Below are positions 44,114-53,272 of a stretch of DNA of 64,000 nt, piece by piece. The position numbers were made by a program, and so were the translations under genes. Source of the stretch: Rhizobium altiplani (GTDB taxonomy: Bacteria; Pseudomonadota; Alphaproteobacteria; Rhizobiales; Rhizobiaceae); assembly GCF_001542405.1 (NCBI RefSeq), contig NZ_LNCD01000138.1, positions 186,001 to 250,000 of the forward strand, in the 5' to 3' direction. The notes under the pieces are model-generated. The model was not told the origin of the DNA. It saw only the letters and a list, made by a program, of their open reading frames with translations, and made no database searches. Within the stretch, counting starts at the first letter, position 1. Each line of letters starts with the position of its first letter.

Positions 44114-45328
44114 ATGAAGATTACCGGAATCAGAACCTTTCTCATGCATGCAGGCCAGCCCGATCCGTCCAAATGGGCTTCTGATGAACGATCAGGCGAT
44201 GGCGCCTCCAGGCTGCCAGGTACTAGAAACTGGCTGTTTTTGAAGATCGACACTGACGAAGGCATAACAGGTATCGGCGAATGCTCCGGATGGCCGCGCG
44301 TCATCGAGACCGCGATCCACGATCTTGCGCCGCTCCTCATCGGCGAGGACCCGGCCCATATCGAGCGGCTATGGCAGAAGATGCATGTCGCCATGATGGG
44401 TCACGGCATGTTGGGAACGGTTGGCGCCGGCGCCATGACCGGCATAGACATGGCACTGTGGGACATCAAGGGAAAGTCGCTCGGTGTGCCAGTCTGGATG
44501 CTGCTTGGAGGCAAGGTTCGTGACCGGATTCCGATCTACTCCCATGCAAACACGCCCGAGCGGGCACTTGCCGTCAAGGAACGCGGGATAAAGGCGATCA
44601 AATGCGGCGGGGTTGCTGACCCGGTGCGCAAGGTCGCCGCATTGCGCGAAGCAGTCGGCAACGAGATCGACATTGCAATCGATCTTCATGGCCCGCCCTG
44701 GCTAACACCGGCCGACGCCTGCCGGCTGGTCAGGGCGCTTGAGCCTTACGAACTCCTCTGGGTCGAAGATCCGATCGCACCGGAAAACATCGATGGCTAC
44801 CGACGCATTCGCGATGCCGCCCACGTTCCCTTGGCAGCCGGCGAACGTTCGGCGACGATCTTTGGAGAGCGCGAACTGATCGAAAACGAACTGGTCGACA
44901 TCATCCAGCCCGATACCGGCCGGGCCGGTGGCATTACGCAGATGAAGAAGATCGCGGCCATGGCCGAGGCCCATCACATCCAGATGGCGCCGCATTCAGG
45001 CTCGCTCGGTCCTGTCGCCGAATACGCCGCGTTGCACGTGCTTGCGGCTATTCCGAACGCGCTCATCCTCGAACGCATCGATGACGATTGGGACGGTCGA
45101 AAGCTGACGATTTTGCCCCATCCGCAACAGGTCGGCGGATCGATTGCCGTCCCGGACGCGCCGGGTCTTGGTTGTGATATCGATGAATCATTCGTGGCGC
45201 GCTTTCCAAGCGGCGGCAATGTCTCCGTGCCGGTGCCCGAGAGTGCCGGCTCCTACAATCCCGGAACTTATAACGAGCATCTTTACGTCCAGACGCGCCT
45301 GTCGCGTCACCGCTATTTCAATCGCTAG
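44114..45328 (+). CDS. Enolase-superfamily (mandelate racemase-like) sugar-acid dehydratase
   Basis: 404 residues from ATG 44114. Metal ligands Asp190 (IDIAIDLHG), Glu218 (WVEDPIAPEN) and Glu244 (AAGERSA) are present, with Lys160/Lys163 (IKAIKCGG), His192 and His294 (MAPHSGSLGPVAE) as acid/base candidates. This is the galactonate/mannonate dehydratase branch of the mandelate racemase subgroup. The reaction expected is dehydration of an aldonic acid to a 2-keto-3-deoxy acid; the substrate cannot be fixed. Followed 12 bp later by a second family member. Confidence 0.88.
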   Translation: MKITGIRTFLMHAGQPDPSKWASDERSGDGASRLPGTRNWLFLKIDTDEGITGIGECSGWPRVIETAIHDLAPLLIGEDPAHIERLWQKMHVAMMGHGMLGTVGAGAMTGIDMALWDIKGKSLGVPVWMLLGGKVRDRIPIYSHANTPERALAVKERGIKAIKCGGVADPVRKVAALREAVGNEIDIAIDLHGPPWLTPADACRLVRALEPYELLWVEDPIAPENIDGYRRIRDAAHVPLAAGERSATIFGERELIENELVDIIQPDTGRAGGITQMKKIAAMAEAHHIQMAPHSGSLGPVAEYAALHVLAAIPNALILERIDDDWDGRKLTILPHPQQVGGSIAVPDAPGLGCDIDESFVARFPSGGNVSVPVPESAGSYNPGTYNEHLYVQTRLSRHRYFNR

Positions 45329-45340
45329 AAGGAAAGAGAA

Positions 45341-46528
45341 ATGAAGATCGACCGCATGCGGGTGTTCATGACCCGCGACAAGGACCGTCCCCGCGTCATC
45401 GTCGCACTCGATACCGACGACGGTCTGACGGGCTGGGGCGAATGCTACAACCACGGTCCCGACAAGGCGCTCCCTCCCCTCCTCGACTACCTCTATGGTT
45501 TTCTGTCCGGTCAGGATCCAACGCGTGTCGACTATCTGGTCAATCTGTTGATCCAGCAAAGCCGGTTCCCACCGGGCGCCCTTGGGTTGGCTGCGATCTC
45601 GGCGCTTGATCACTGCCTTTGGGACCTCGCCGCAAAGGCTGCCAATCTTCCCGTCTACAAGCTGCTTGGCGGTGAAGTTCGCGATCGTGTCAAGGTCTAT
45701 GCCGGCGTCTATACCGCACCCGATGCACCAGCTGCGCGCGACGAGTTCGATCGGCTGAATGAAGAATGGGGCTTTACCGCATTCAAGCTCAGCCCGTGGC
45801 GCATCGACATGCACGCACATCGCTGGGGCAACGTGGTCAAGGCGTCGGCGGATTATTTCCGCTCTCTGCGGGAGACCGTGCGGGACGAGTACGAGATCGC
45901 ATTTGATGCACATGCAAAGATCTTCGAGCCTGTCGCCGCACGCCAGCTCGGCAATGCGCTTGCTCCCTACGATCCGCTGTTTTACGAGGAGCCCCTTCGC
46001 CCCGAAAACATCGAGGCCTGGGGCGATCTCAAGCAGGGGCTGAACTGCGTGCTCGCAACAGGTGAATCGCTCTACAATCGAAACGAGTTCCTGCGCCTTC
46101 TTCAGGTCAAGGGCGCCGACCTGATCCAGCCCGACATCTGCGTGGTCGGCGGCATCAGCGAGATGCGGCGCATCGCAACACTTGCCGAAGCGCATTTCGT
46201 CGGCGTGGCGCCCCACAATCCCATGGGACCACTCGCCACGGCCGTGAATGTTCACTTCTCCGCCGCCGCACAGAATTTTCGTATTCTGGAGTATCGGCTG
46301 CCAAAGGGGCAGGCGTATGTCTACGGGGGCCTCAATATAGAGAGCCGACAGGGCGAAACGCGTTACGTCATCGATCCCTATTTGCCCAAGGACGGCTATC
46401 TCGAACTCAGGCCGGACAGGCCAGGCTGGGGCGTTGAGATGGACGAAGAAGCAATGGTTCATGAAGGCTATGTGCACTGGCAACGCCGCGTTCCCAAACG
46501 GCCGGACGGCTCTTACGCTTTTGCGTAA
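45341..46528 (+). CDS. Second enolase-superfamily (galactonate dehydratase-like) enzyme
   Basis: 395 residues. Metal ligands Asp189 (IAFDAHAKI), Glu216 (FYEEPLRPEN) and Glu242 (ATGESLYNRNEF), base candidates Lys149 (TAFKLSPW), His191 and His292 (VAPHNPMGPLATA). Its QPDICVVGGISEMRRIA stretch and TGESLYNR are typical of DgoD-like galactonate dehydratases. It differs from the enzyme just upstream, so the two probably act on different epimers or in sequence. The ribosome-binding site AAGGAAAG lies inside the 12-bp gap. Confidence 0.88.
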   Translation: MKIDRMRVFMTRDKDRPRVIVALDTDDGLTGWGECYNHGPDKALPPLLDYLYGFLSGQDPTRVDYLVNLLIQQSRFPPGALGLAAISALDHCLWDLAAKAANLPVYKLLGGEVRDRVKVYAGVYTAPDAPAARDEFDRLNEEWGFTAFKLSPWRIDMHAHRWGNVVKASADYFRSLRETVRDEYEIAFDAHAKIFEPVAARQLGNALAPYDPLFYEEPLRPENIEAWGDLKQGLNCVLATGESLYNRNEFLRLLQVKGADLIQPDICVVGGISEMRRIATLAEAHFVGVAPHNPMGPLATAVNVHFSAAAQNFRILEYRLPKGQAYVYGGLNIESRQGETRYVIDPYLPKDGYLELRPDRPGWGVEMDEEAMVHEGYVHWQRRVPKRPDGSYAFA

Positions 46529-46574
46529 GTGCTCATCGAGGGCCGTCCAGCCTCGAAGGGCAGACAGTCAACGG

Positions 46575-46601
46575 CATCGGCGGTATTTGACGCCGCCGAT
46601 G
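46575..46601. terminator. Hairpin between convergent operons
   Basis: CATCGGCGG (46575-46583) and CCGCCGATG (46593-46601) are perfect 9-bp complements around a 9-base loop, midway between the ends of the enolase operon (plus) and the module C operon (minus). No T-run follows on either strand, so it may be only a weak or rho-assisted bidirectional terminator. Confidence 0.45.
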
Positions 46602-46714
46602 AAAGCGGTCAGCTAATCGATAGTGGATCGATTGTGCAGGGGAACATGTCCACATGTCTGCTGTTATCCGCGAAGCAATGCCCGACTTGAAAGGAAAGCA
46701 ACGCAGTCCACGTG

Positions 46715-47695
46715 TCAGGAGAACCGATGCTCCTTTCCGTTGAGGGGGGACGCGAAGAGGGTCTCGCCGACCGAAATTTGCCGGTCGCCGTCCGTGCGTA
46801 CGACGAGCACCGGCAATTCCGGTACATCAAGATGGATGACCGTATCCGCACCGAGCCGCTCGATATGACGCACTTTGCCTTGCCATTTTCCTTCCATGGA
46901 TGAGAGCGCGATATGTTCGGGCCGGATACCGTAGATCCGGCAGCCTTCCCTCGCGGCAATCTCCGCCTCAAACAGGTTCATCTTCGGCGAGCCGATAAAG
47001 CCAGCGACAAATGGAGTGGCCGGATTGTTGTAGAGCGCCATCGGTGTCCCGACCTGCTCGATGGCCCCGCCGTTCAAAACGACGATCTTGTCGGCCATTG
47101 TCATCGCCTCCACCTGATCGTGCGTGACGTAGATCATTGTGGCGCCGAGCTTGGCATGAAGCTCGGTCAGTTCGATGCGCATCTGCGAGCGGAGCGACGC
47201 GTCGAGGTTTGACAGGGGTTCGTCGAACAGGAAGACTTTCGGGTTGCGCACGATGGCACGGCCGATCGCGACGCGCTGGCGCTGGCCGCCGGAGAGCGCC
47301 TTTGGCTTGCGGTCGAGCAGATGCGAGAGCTGCAAGATATCGGCAGTCTGCTTCACCCGTTCGGCGATTTCCGCCTTGGGCCGCCTGGCAAGCGAGAGGC
47401 CGAAGCCGATGTTTTCTGCGACCGTCAGATGCGGATAAAGCGCGTAGGATTGAAACACCATAGCAATGCCGCGCTTGGAGGGTTCGGCATCTGTGACATC
47501 CTTGCTGTCGATGAAGACCTTGCCCGATGTCTGAGTCTCCAGTCCGGAAATGATGCGTAGCAACGTCGACTTCCCGCAACCGGACGGACCGACAAAGACG
47601 CAGAATTCGCCGGCATCAACGGTGAGATCGACTCCCTTCATCACCTCCAGGCTGCCAAAGCTCTTGCGGACTTTTTCGAGAACAACGCTTGTCAT
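46715..47695 (-). CDS. Carbohydrate ABC transporter ATPase (UgpC/MalK type)
   Basis: 326 residues. Walker A GPSGCGKST, Q-loop MVFQSYALYPH, signature ALSGGQRQR, Walker B VFLFDEPLSNLD and switch VTHDQVEAM are complete. Residues ~240-326 form the shortened TOBE regulatory domain (YGIRPEHIALS, VVRTDGDRQISVGETL). MalK-type ATPases of this group drive sugar uptake. Last gene of the module C operon. Confidence 0.95.
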   Translation of the reverse strand: MTSVVLEKVRKSFGSLEVMKGVDLTVDAGEFCVFVGPSGCGKSTLLRIISGLETQTSGKVFIDSKDVTDAEPSKRGIAMVFQSYALYPHLTVAENIGFGLSLARRPKAEIAERVKQTADILQLSHLLDRKPKALSGGQRQRVAIGRAIVRNPKVFLFDEPLSNLDASLRSQMRIELTELHAKLGATMIYVTHDQVEAMTMADKIVVLNGGAIEQVGTPMALYNNPATPFVAGFIGSPKMNLFEAEIAAREGCRIYGIRPEHIALSSMEGKWQGKVRHIERLGADTVIHLDVPELPVLVVRTDGDRQISVGETLFASPLNGKEHRFS

Positions 47696-47698
47696 GGC

Positions 47699-48523
47699 TT
47701 ATCCCTTGACTGCACCGGCGGTCATGCCTGCAACGATCTGCCGGTTGAAGAAAATGAAGACGATCAGGGGCGGAATGGTCACGAGAAGGATGTTCATGAA
47801 CAGCAGATTGAACTGCGTCTGGAACTGTCCCTGAAAGTTATAGAGCGTCAGCTGCACCGTGACGTTTTCGCGGCCCGGCAGATAATAGAGCGGGTTGGTG
47901 AAATCGTTGAAGATGGCGATTGACTGGACGACGATGACCGTAACGGTGACCGGCTTCAGCAGCGGCAGGATGACGCGAAAGAAGATCTGTAACGGTCTTG
48001 CACCGTCAATGATTGCAGCCTCGTCGAGATCCCGAGGAATGGTTGCGATGAAACTGCGAAACAGCAAAACCGTGAAGCCAAGGCCATAGGCAACCTGGAT
48101 CAGAACCATGCCAGATAGTGTCTTGAAGAGGCCGAGCATCTGCAACACCCAGATGGTCGGGACAACGGCCGGGGGAATCATCAGGCCGGCCAGCACGCAG
48201 CCGTAGATGACAGCGTTCCAGCGTGACGGGCGGCGCTGCAGCACATAGCCGACCATGGCGCCGAAGAGCACCAGCAATGTGACGGCGGCCACCGTGATGA
48301 CAGTCGAATTGAAATAGGCAAGCAGCAGCATGTAGTTGCGGGTCTGGACGACCTCCATGAAGTTCTGCCAGAGCTGCCAGTCGGCCGGCCAGCTGAATTT
48401 CAGCGTTGCCGCATCCTGTTTCGTCTTGGCGGCCGTGATGAAGATAAACATGAATGGCAGCACGAAGATCACGCCGCAAGCAGCCAAGGCCGCAATCCCG
48501 GTATAGATCTGGCGGCGGCTCAT
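47699..48523 (-). CDS. Carbohydrate ABC transporter permease (MalG/UgpE type)
   Basis: 274 residues with six helices starting at IYTGIAALAACGVIFVLPFMF. The EAA-like loop is in EAAIIDGARPLQIFFRVILPL. The partner contact NDFTNPLYYLPGRENVTVQL is standard for sugar permeases. Overlaps the upstream permease by 4 bp and precedes the ATPase by 3 bp. Confidence 0.93.
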   Translation of the reverse strand: MSRRQIYTGIAALAACGVIFVLPFMFIFITAAKTKQDAATLKFSWPADWQLWQNFMEVVQTRNYMLLLAYFNSTVITVAAVTLLVLFGAMVGYVLQRRPSRWNAVIYGCVLAGLMIPPAVVPTIWVLQMLGLFKTLSGMVLIQVAYGLGFTVLLFRSFIATIPRDLDEAAIIDGARPLQIFFRVILPLLKPVTVTVIVVQSIAIFNDFTNPLYYLPGRENVTVQLTLYNFQGQFQTQFNLLFMNILLVTIPPLIVFIFFNRQIVAGMTAGAVKG

Positions 48524-49383
48524 AGATCCACCTCCTTGCGATTGAACCAGGCCGTCAGCGGCAGGACGATCAGCCCGATGAGGAGGAAGAGGATCACGTT
48601 ACCGGCAGTCGATAGACCGTAAAAACCCGCCTGATATTGCTTGTAGATGACACTTGCCAGCACATCCGACGAAAAGCCCGGACCGCCGCGCGTCATCGCC
48701 CAGACAAGATCGAAGCTTCTTAGCCCGCCGATGAGGGAGAGCGTCACGACGGTGACGGTGGCGGGTCTGACCAGCGGCACGGTGACGCGAAAGAACATCT
48801 GGCGGCCAGTCGCCCCATCAATGCGAGCGGCCTCATAATAGTCCGGGCTGATTGAGGCGAGACCCGCGATATAGATGACCGTTGCAAGCCCGATCCCTTT
48901 CCAGAGGTCGACGAAGATGATGGAGTAAAGTGCAAGAGCGGGGTCGGTCAGCCAGCCCGGACCATGGATGCCGGTCGCAGCAAGTGCCACATTGATCAAC
49001 CCGCGTGTCGGATGCATGAGCACCGAGAAGGTGATGCCGACGCCAATCGTCGAGACGAGAACCGGAAAAAAAATCACGGTACGCAGCAGGCCTTGTCCCC
49101 AAAGCCCGGAGGTCAGCAATACGGCGAGCAGCAGACCGAGAACGGTTTTCGTGCCCGAGGTCAGGACGGCATAAATGATCGTGTTGACGAGACCCTGTAT
49201 CAGAAAGGGCTCGCGAAAGAACTGCCGGTAATTTTCCAGCCCGATGAACTGTGTCGTGAACAGGTCCCAGCGCGTGAGGCTGAACCACAAGGACGCGATC
49301 GTCGGGGCCAGAAACAGAACAGTGAAGACCACTGCCGCTGGCAGCACAAACCAGTAGGGATAGGCGGACTTTCGTGTTGTCAT
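48520..49383 (-). CDS. Carbohydrate ABC transporter permease (MalF/UgpA type)
   Basis: 287 residues. First helix YWFVLPAAVVFTVLFLAPTI, then WFSLTRWDLFTTQFIGLENY. The EAA loop is EAARIDGATGRQMFFRVTVPL, and the last helix is in NVILFLLIGLIVLPLTAWF. Pairs with the MalG-type permease. Binds the ATPase at the cytoplasmic face. Confidence 0.93.
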   Translation of the reverse strand: MTTRKSAYPYWFVLPAAVVFTVLFLAPTIASLWFSLTRWDLFTTQFIGLENYRQFFREPFLIQGLVNTIIYAVLTSGTKTVLGLLLAVLLTSGLWGQGLLRTVIFFPVLVSTIGVGITFSVLMHPTRGLINVALAATGIHGPGWLTDPALALYSIIFVDLWKGIGLATVIYIAGLASISPDYYEAARIDGATGRQMFFRVTVPLVRPATVTVVTLSLIGGLRSFDLVWAMTRGGPGFSSDVLASVIYKQYQAGFYGLSTAGNVILFLLIGLIVLPLTAWFNRKEVDL

Positions 49384-49446
49384 AAGGATACCTTGAAGCG
49401 TCCCCCATCCAGATCGGTTGACCTGGATGGGGCATCGGCTGGGAGG

Positions 49447-50721
49447 TTACCAGTTCGGCAGGCCAAGCTGCTTGGCCTGCTTCTCGACATCCTGGTCGTA
49501 GAGCGCAGCCGCGTCCTTGGCGGAGCGGATGCCGGTTCCGACTTCAACCGTAATCTGCTCCAGTGCCGGTCCCTTGACAGGCGAGACGAATTCGAGTGCC
49601 GGGCCGTTGCGGCCCTCGGTGTCAAAATATGGGAGCATGTCGGAGACAGCCGGCGGAATATCTTTCGGTAGCTCGCACCCCTTTACGAGATACGGACCCG
49701 ACGGGACGGCCTGTGCCATCAGGTCGCAGGCTTCCTTGGAGCCAACGAAATCGAGGAATTTCTTGGCTTCCTCGACATTCTCAGATTTTGCAGAAACATA
49801 GAGCGCTGAAGGCATCCAGACCGTCAGGCCATTCTTTCCAGCATCCATGCCCGGTTGAGCGAAGAAGCCGAGATCTTTCAGATTGTCCGGAAAATTCTGC
49901 TGGACATTGCCGATACCGAAAGTGAGGTTCGGATAGTGCGCGGCCTCACCCGTCGCGACCATGCGCATGCCGTCGTCAAATGTCGCAGCGCCAAAGTCGG
50001 CATTGAGGTAGCCTCCCTTGGCCACTTCCTCCAGGTGTTCGAAGCCATGCAGTGCCGCAGGCGTATTGGCATATTTGACCTTGTTGGCAGTGTAGTCGTC
50101 GGCGAAGTTCGGGACCTCGGCCTGGACATTATAGAAATCGGCAAGCACGAAGAGTTGCGACGTCCAGGTCGTGCCATAGGTCTGGGCGACCGCGACCTTT
50201 CCGGCCGCCTTGATCTTCTCATTGTTGCTCATGAACTCCGCCCAGGTCTTCGGCGGGGTGAGGCCGAGATCGGCGTAGATCTTCTTGTTATAGAATATGC
50301 CGCCACCCATGGCCGGACCGAAGGGAATGCCGCGGACATGGCCATCCGGGCCGCTGACAACCTTCTTGAACGTGTCAAGAATGCCGGCTTCCGAGGGAAG
50401 GTCGGCAAGGTCGGCTATCGTTTCCTGCGGCTTCAAGGCCTGGAAAAGAGAACCGCTATTATACTGGAAGATATCCGCCATCTCGCCGGTCGCGAGCCGC
50501 GTCTTGACGATGTTGTCGCCTTCGGAGCCGCCCGCGCGCTGCTCGACGTCGAAGCTGACGCCAGGATGCTTTTCCGTGTAGGCCTTTGAAACGGCATCGA
50601 ACGAGGCAATGGATTCCGGATTGGTATCGATCAGCACACTGAGGGTCACATCCGCATGTGCCACTCCAGCGGCAAGAGCCATGATGCTGGCTGCAAGGAT
50701 GCTGCACTTCGTCATTCGCAT
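49447..50721 (-). CDS. Periplasmic sugar-binding protein (family 1)
   Basis: 424 residues from ATG 50721, which has AGGAGG at 8 nt; the ATG at 50727 is only 2 nt from that site. Sec signal peptide ending at AHA. The family-1 fold is visible in ADVTLSVLIDTNPESIASF, KTRLATGEMADIFQYN, GIPFGPAMGGGIFYNKKIYA and AKKFLDFVGSKEACDLMA. No lipobox. It lies 75 bp after the rhamnosidase gene and supplies the importer with what is probably a rhamnose-containing glycoside or disaccharide. Confidence 0.92.
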   Translation of the reverse strand: MRMTKCSILAASIMALAAGVAHADVTLSVLIDTNPESIASFDAVSKAYTEKHPGVSFDVEQRAGGSEGDNIVKTRLATGEMADIFQYNSGSLFQALKPQETIADLADLPSEAGILDTFKKVVSGPDGHVRGIPFGPAMGGGIFYNKKIYADLGLTPPKTWAEFMSNNEKIKAAGKVAVAQTYGTTWTSQLFVLADFYNVQAEVPNFADDYTANKVKYANTPAALHGFEHLEEVAKGGYLNADFGAATFDDGMRMVATGEAAHYPNLTFGIGNVQQNFPDNLKDLGFFAQPGMDAGKNGLTVWMPSALYVSAKSENVEEAKKFLDFVGSKEACDLMAQAVPSGPYLVKGCELPKDIPPAVSDMLPYFDTEGRNGPALEFVSPVKGPALEQITVEVGTGIRSAKDAAALYDQDVEKQAKQLGLPNW

Positions 50722-50796
50722 AGTCATTTCCTCCTCTTGAAGACCGGAATGCGTAAGCTGATTGCCCGCAAATCGGAGACCTGCAGGCAAATTGCA

Positions 50797-53130
50797 TCAG
50801 TTGGAAAACGTAATCTTATGCTCCCCCGCGCCGAGCCTGATTTCCTTGCCTTGCTCGACATTGGCGCCATTGGCCTGCAGCGACTTGCGCTCGCTTCTCC
50901 CCTCGAGACGCGCAGTGACACCTTCCGGCAGCACCAGGCGACATGTGACGAAACCTTCCTCCAGGGTCCATCCAGCCTCGATTCGACCAAAGCGCGTATC
51001 ATGCCATGCGCAAACCGGCGAGAGAGCAGGCAAGATTGCGGGATCGAAGAGAACTTCCTCGAAGCCGGGCTTGTCTTCCAGCGGCTTGATCCCGGCAACG
51101 TCTTCGAAGAGCCATTGGCAGACCGCGCCATAGGCATAGTGGTTGTAGCTGTTCATGTCAGGATCATAGATCGTGCCATCTTCGGAAAGTGCATCCCATC
51201 GCTCCCAGATCGAAGTCGCGCCGCGGTCGACCTGATAGAGCCATCCGGGTACCTTCCGGTTCAGGAACATCTTCTCGGCAAGGTCCACCATACCAAGTCG
51301 CGTCAGCGCCGGCAGCAGGGCGGGAGTGCCGATAAAGCCCGTACCGATGACCCCATCCGTTTCCTCCGCCACCCTACGGAAGTAACCTTGCGCGGCTTCT
51401 TCGTATTCCGGCGGAACGAGGCCATAGAGGAAGGCCAGGGCCCACGAGGTCTGGTCATTATGGGCAATGCGGCCGGAGGGTGCGAAGAACTCGTGTCTGA
51501 ATGCTGTCTTAATCTCCTCAGAACGCTTCTCGAGCCGAGCGGCTTCGACGGTCTCACCGAGAATACGGGCGATCTTTGCCGTCAGTTGCGTTGAAATGAA
51601 GTGGTATAGGGTAGCTGCGCAATCATCTGCTATGGTCGGGCGGGGCTTTCTGTTATCCCCAACCGGCTGAAGCCAGTCGCCGAAGGTGAAGCCGTGCGCG
51701 CCCCAGACGGCGGGCGGCCGGATGATCGGCCCATCAGAGATGCCCCAGAGATAATCGAGCCAGCGCAACATTGCGGGGAAGCACTCTTCCAAGGCAGCGC
51801 TGTCACCGTAATGCAGGTAAAGCTGCCAGGGAATGATGACGATCGCATCGCCCCAGCCGGTCGATCCCGCCCAGTCGCCGCGGCCACCGATCGGATGGAG
51901 CCGCGTCGGATCTGGTGAAAAATGCGACACTGCCCCATTGGCCCGTTGATCGTGGATGACATCGCGCAGGTATTTCTTGAGGAAGGATTGGCTGTCGGCA
52001 AGCCAGCAGGCCGTTCCGGCGAAAACCTGCGCATCACCGGTCCAGCCGAGACGCTCGTCGCGCTGCGGGCAATCGGTCGGCACTTCGATGAAATTCGAGC
52101 GCTGCGACCAGATCGTGTTTTCGACCAATCGGTTGACGCTCGCAACACCTGAGGTAAACCCGCCGGCAGTCAGGGGTACCGAGGTTATCGGCACCATTGT
52201 AATGGCGGTGAGTTCGGCCTCACCTGTCACAGTGATGCGCGCGTAACGGAAGCCGAAGAAGGTGAAGAGCGGCGCATAATCCTCCTCACCTTGCCCGGAA
52301 AGCGTATAGGAGACTTCAGCACGCGCACTGCGATAATTGCGATTGTCGAAGAAGCGATCGGGGCCGAGCACTTCGGAATGCTCGACGCGCACCTTTGCTC
52401 CGGCGACACCCTTAAGGCGCAGCCGGACATAGGCGCCGGCATTCTGTCCGAAATCAAAGACAGTGCGGCCATCGGCCTCCGTCCAGCTGTCGGTCGGTGA
52501 AAGAGCGTCCAGCTCCTTGACCGCACCAGTCTCATGCGGGACGAGCAAGGCCCTGTCGAAGGAGAGCACATCAACGCCATGGCTATCCTTTGGACGAATG
52601 CGGGCGTCATAATCCTCGCCATAGTAGATGCCGTTGCGAACAACGGGTGTGAAGCCGCTCTTCCAGCTATCGTCGGTTTTCACGAGCACCTCGCCGCCGG
52701 CGCGCAGTTCTGCGATCGCCCCCGTCCGGTCGCCCCAGCAATTGAGTATCGGGTTGGATGCCCACATCAGCTGGCTGCGATACCAGCCGTCGCCAAGCCA
52801 GATTTCGATGCGATTGTTGCCGGGTTGCAGGAGCTTAGCGACATCGTAGGCCTGATAGGCAATCCGGTCGTCGTAGCAGGTCCAGCCGGGGGTCAAGAGA
52901 TCGGTGCCCACGCGTTTTCCATTGAGGAAGGCGCGGTAGAGACCGAGGGCCGAGAGGCTGAGAACTGCTTCGGCCGGAACCACATCGAGCGAGAATTCCC
53001 GCGCGACGAATGTGCCCTGTGTTGCCTGGCCACCGTCGCAGGCGGGTCCGATCATCGACGCTGTAAAATGGAAAAGAGAACCGGCAAGGACGTCTTCCCC
53101 GGCAAGGCCGTGGGCCGAAACAGTCTTCAT
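50797..53130 (-). CDS. Alpha-L-rhamnosidase, GH78
   Basis: 777 residues without a signal peptide, so cytoplasmic. Accessory beta domains fill residues ~30-330 (FLNGKRVGTDLLTPGWTCYD). The (alpha/alpha)6 catalytic domain has DCPQRDERLGWTGDAQVF, with the general acid Glu in RDE, and later TSIWERWDAL with the second catalytic Glu, the two signatures of GH78. The C-terminal beta domain ends LGAGEHKITFSN. It hydrolyses terminal alpha-L-rhamnosides. First in the operon with the ABC importer and divergent from LacI, so imported rhamnosides are cleaved inside the cell. Confidence 0.93.
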   Translation of the reverse strand: MKTVSAHGLAGEDVLAGSLFHFTASMIGPACDGGQATQGTFVAREFSLDVVPAEAVLSLSALGLYRAFLNGKRVGTDLLTPGWTCYDDRIAYQAYDVAKLLQPGNNRIEIWLGDGWYRSQLMWASNPILNCWGDRTGAIAELRAGGEVLVKTDDSWKSGFTPVVRNGIYYGEDYDARIRPKDSHGVDVLSFDRALLVPHETGAVKELDALSPTDSWTEADGRTVFDFGQNAGAYVRLRLKGVAGAKVRVEHSEVLGPDRFFDNRNYRSARAEVSYTLSGQGEEDYAPLFTFFGFRYARITVTGEAELTAITMVPITSVPLTAGGFTSGVASVNRLVENTIWSQRSNFIEVPTDCPQRDERLGWTGDAQVFAGTACWLADSQSFLKKYLRDVIHDQRANGAVSHFSPDPTRLHPIGGRGDWAGSTGWGDAIVIIPWQLYLHYGDSAALEECFPAMLRWLDYLWGISDGPIIRPPAVWGAHGFTFGDWLQPVGDNRKPRPTIADDCAATLYHFISTQLTAKIARILGETVEAARLEKRSEEIKTAFRHEFFAPSGRIAHNDQTSWALAFLYGLVPPEYEEAAQGYFRRVAEETDGVIGTGFIGTPALLPALTRLGMVDLAEKMFLNRKVPGWLYQVDRGATSIWERWDALSEDGTIYDPDMNSYNHYAYGAVCQWLFEDVAGIKPLEDKPGFEEVLFDPAILPALSPVCAWHDTRFGRIEAGWTLEEGFVTCRLVLPEGVTARLEGRSERKSLQANGANVEQGKEIRLGAGEHKITFSN

Positions 53131-53272
53131 CTAGAACCTCCCCCAATCGCCAATTCCTCCGGCGATTGCTTTGTGTGTATCGTTCTATGTATATCATTCT
53201 ACACTATCGATTGCCGCGCAAGAGCTTTTGTGTCTATAATTTTCCGAACACCGGGGAATGAGGCGAATTGGA
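53131..53272. promoter_or_regulatory. Divergent control region of module C
   Basis: AT-richer than the flanks. TATCGTTCTA (53178-53187) and TATCATTCTA (53192-53201) are near-identical 10-mers in direct repeat 14 bp apart, flanked by GTGTA (53175-53179) and TACAC (53200-53204) in inverted orientation. These sit where a LacI operator controlling both directions is expected. No clear consensus -35/-10 could be fixed. Confidence 0.4.
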
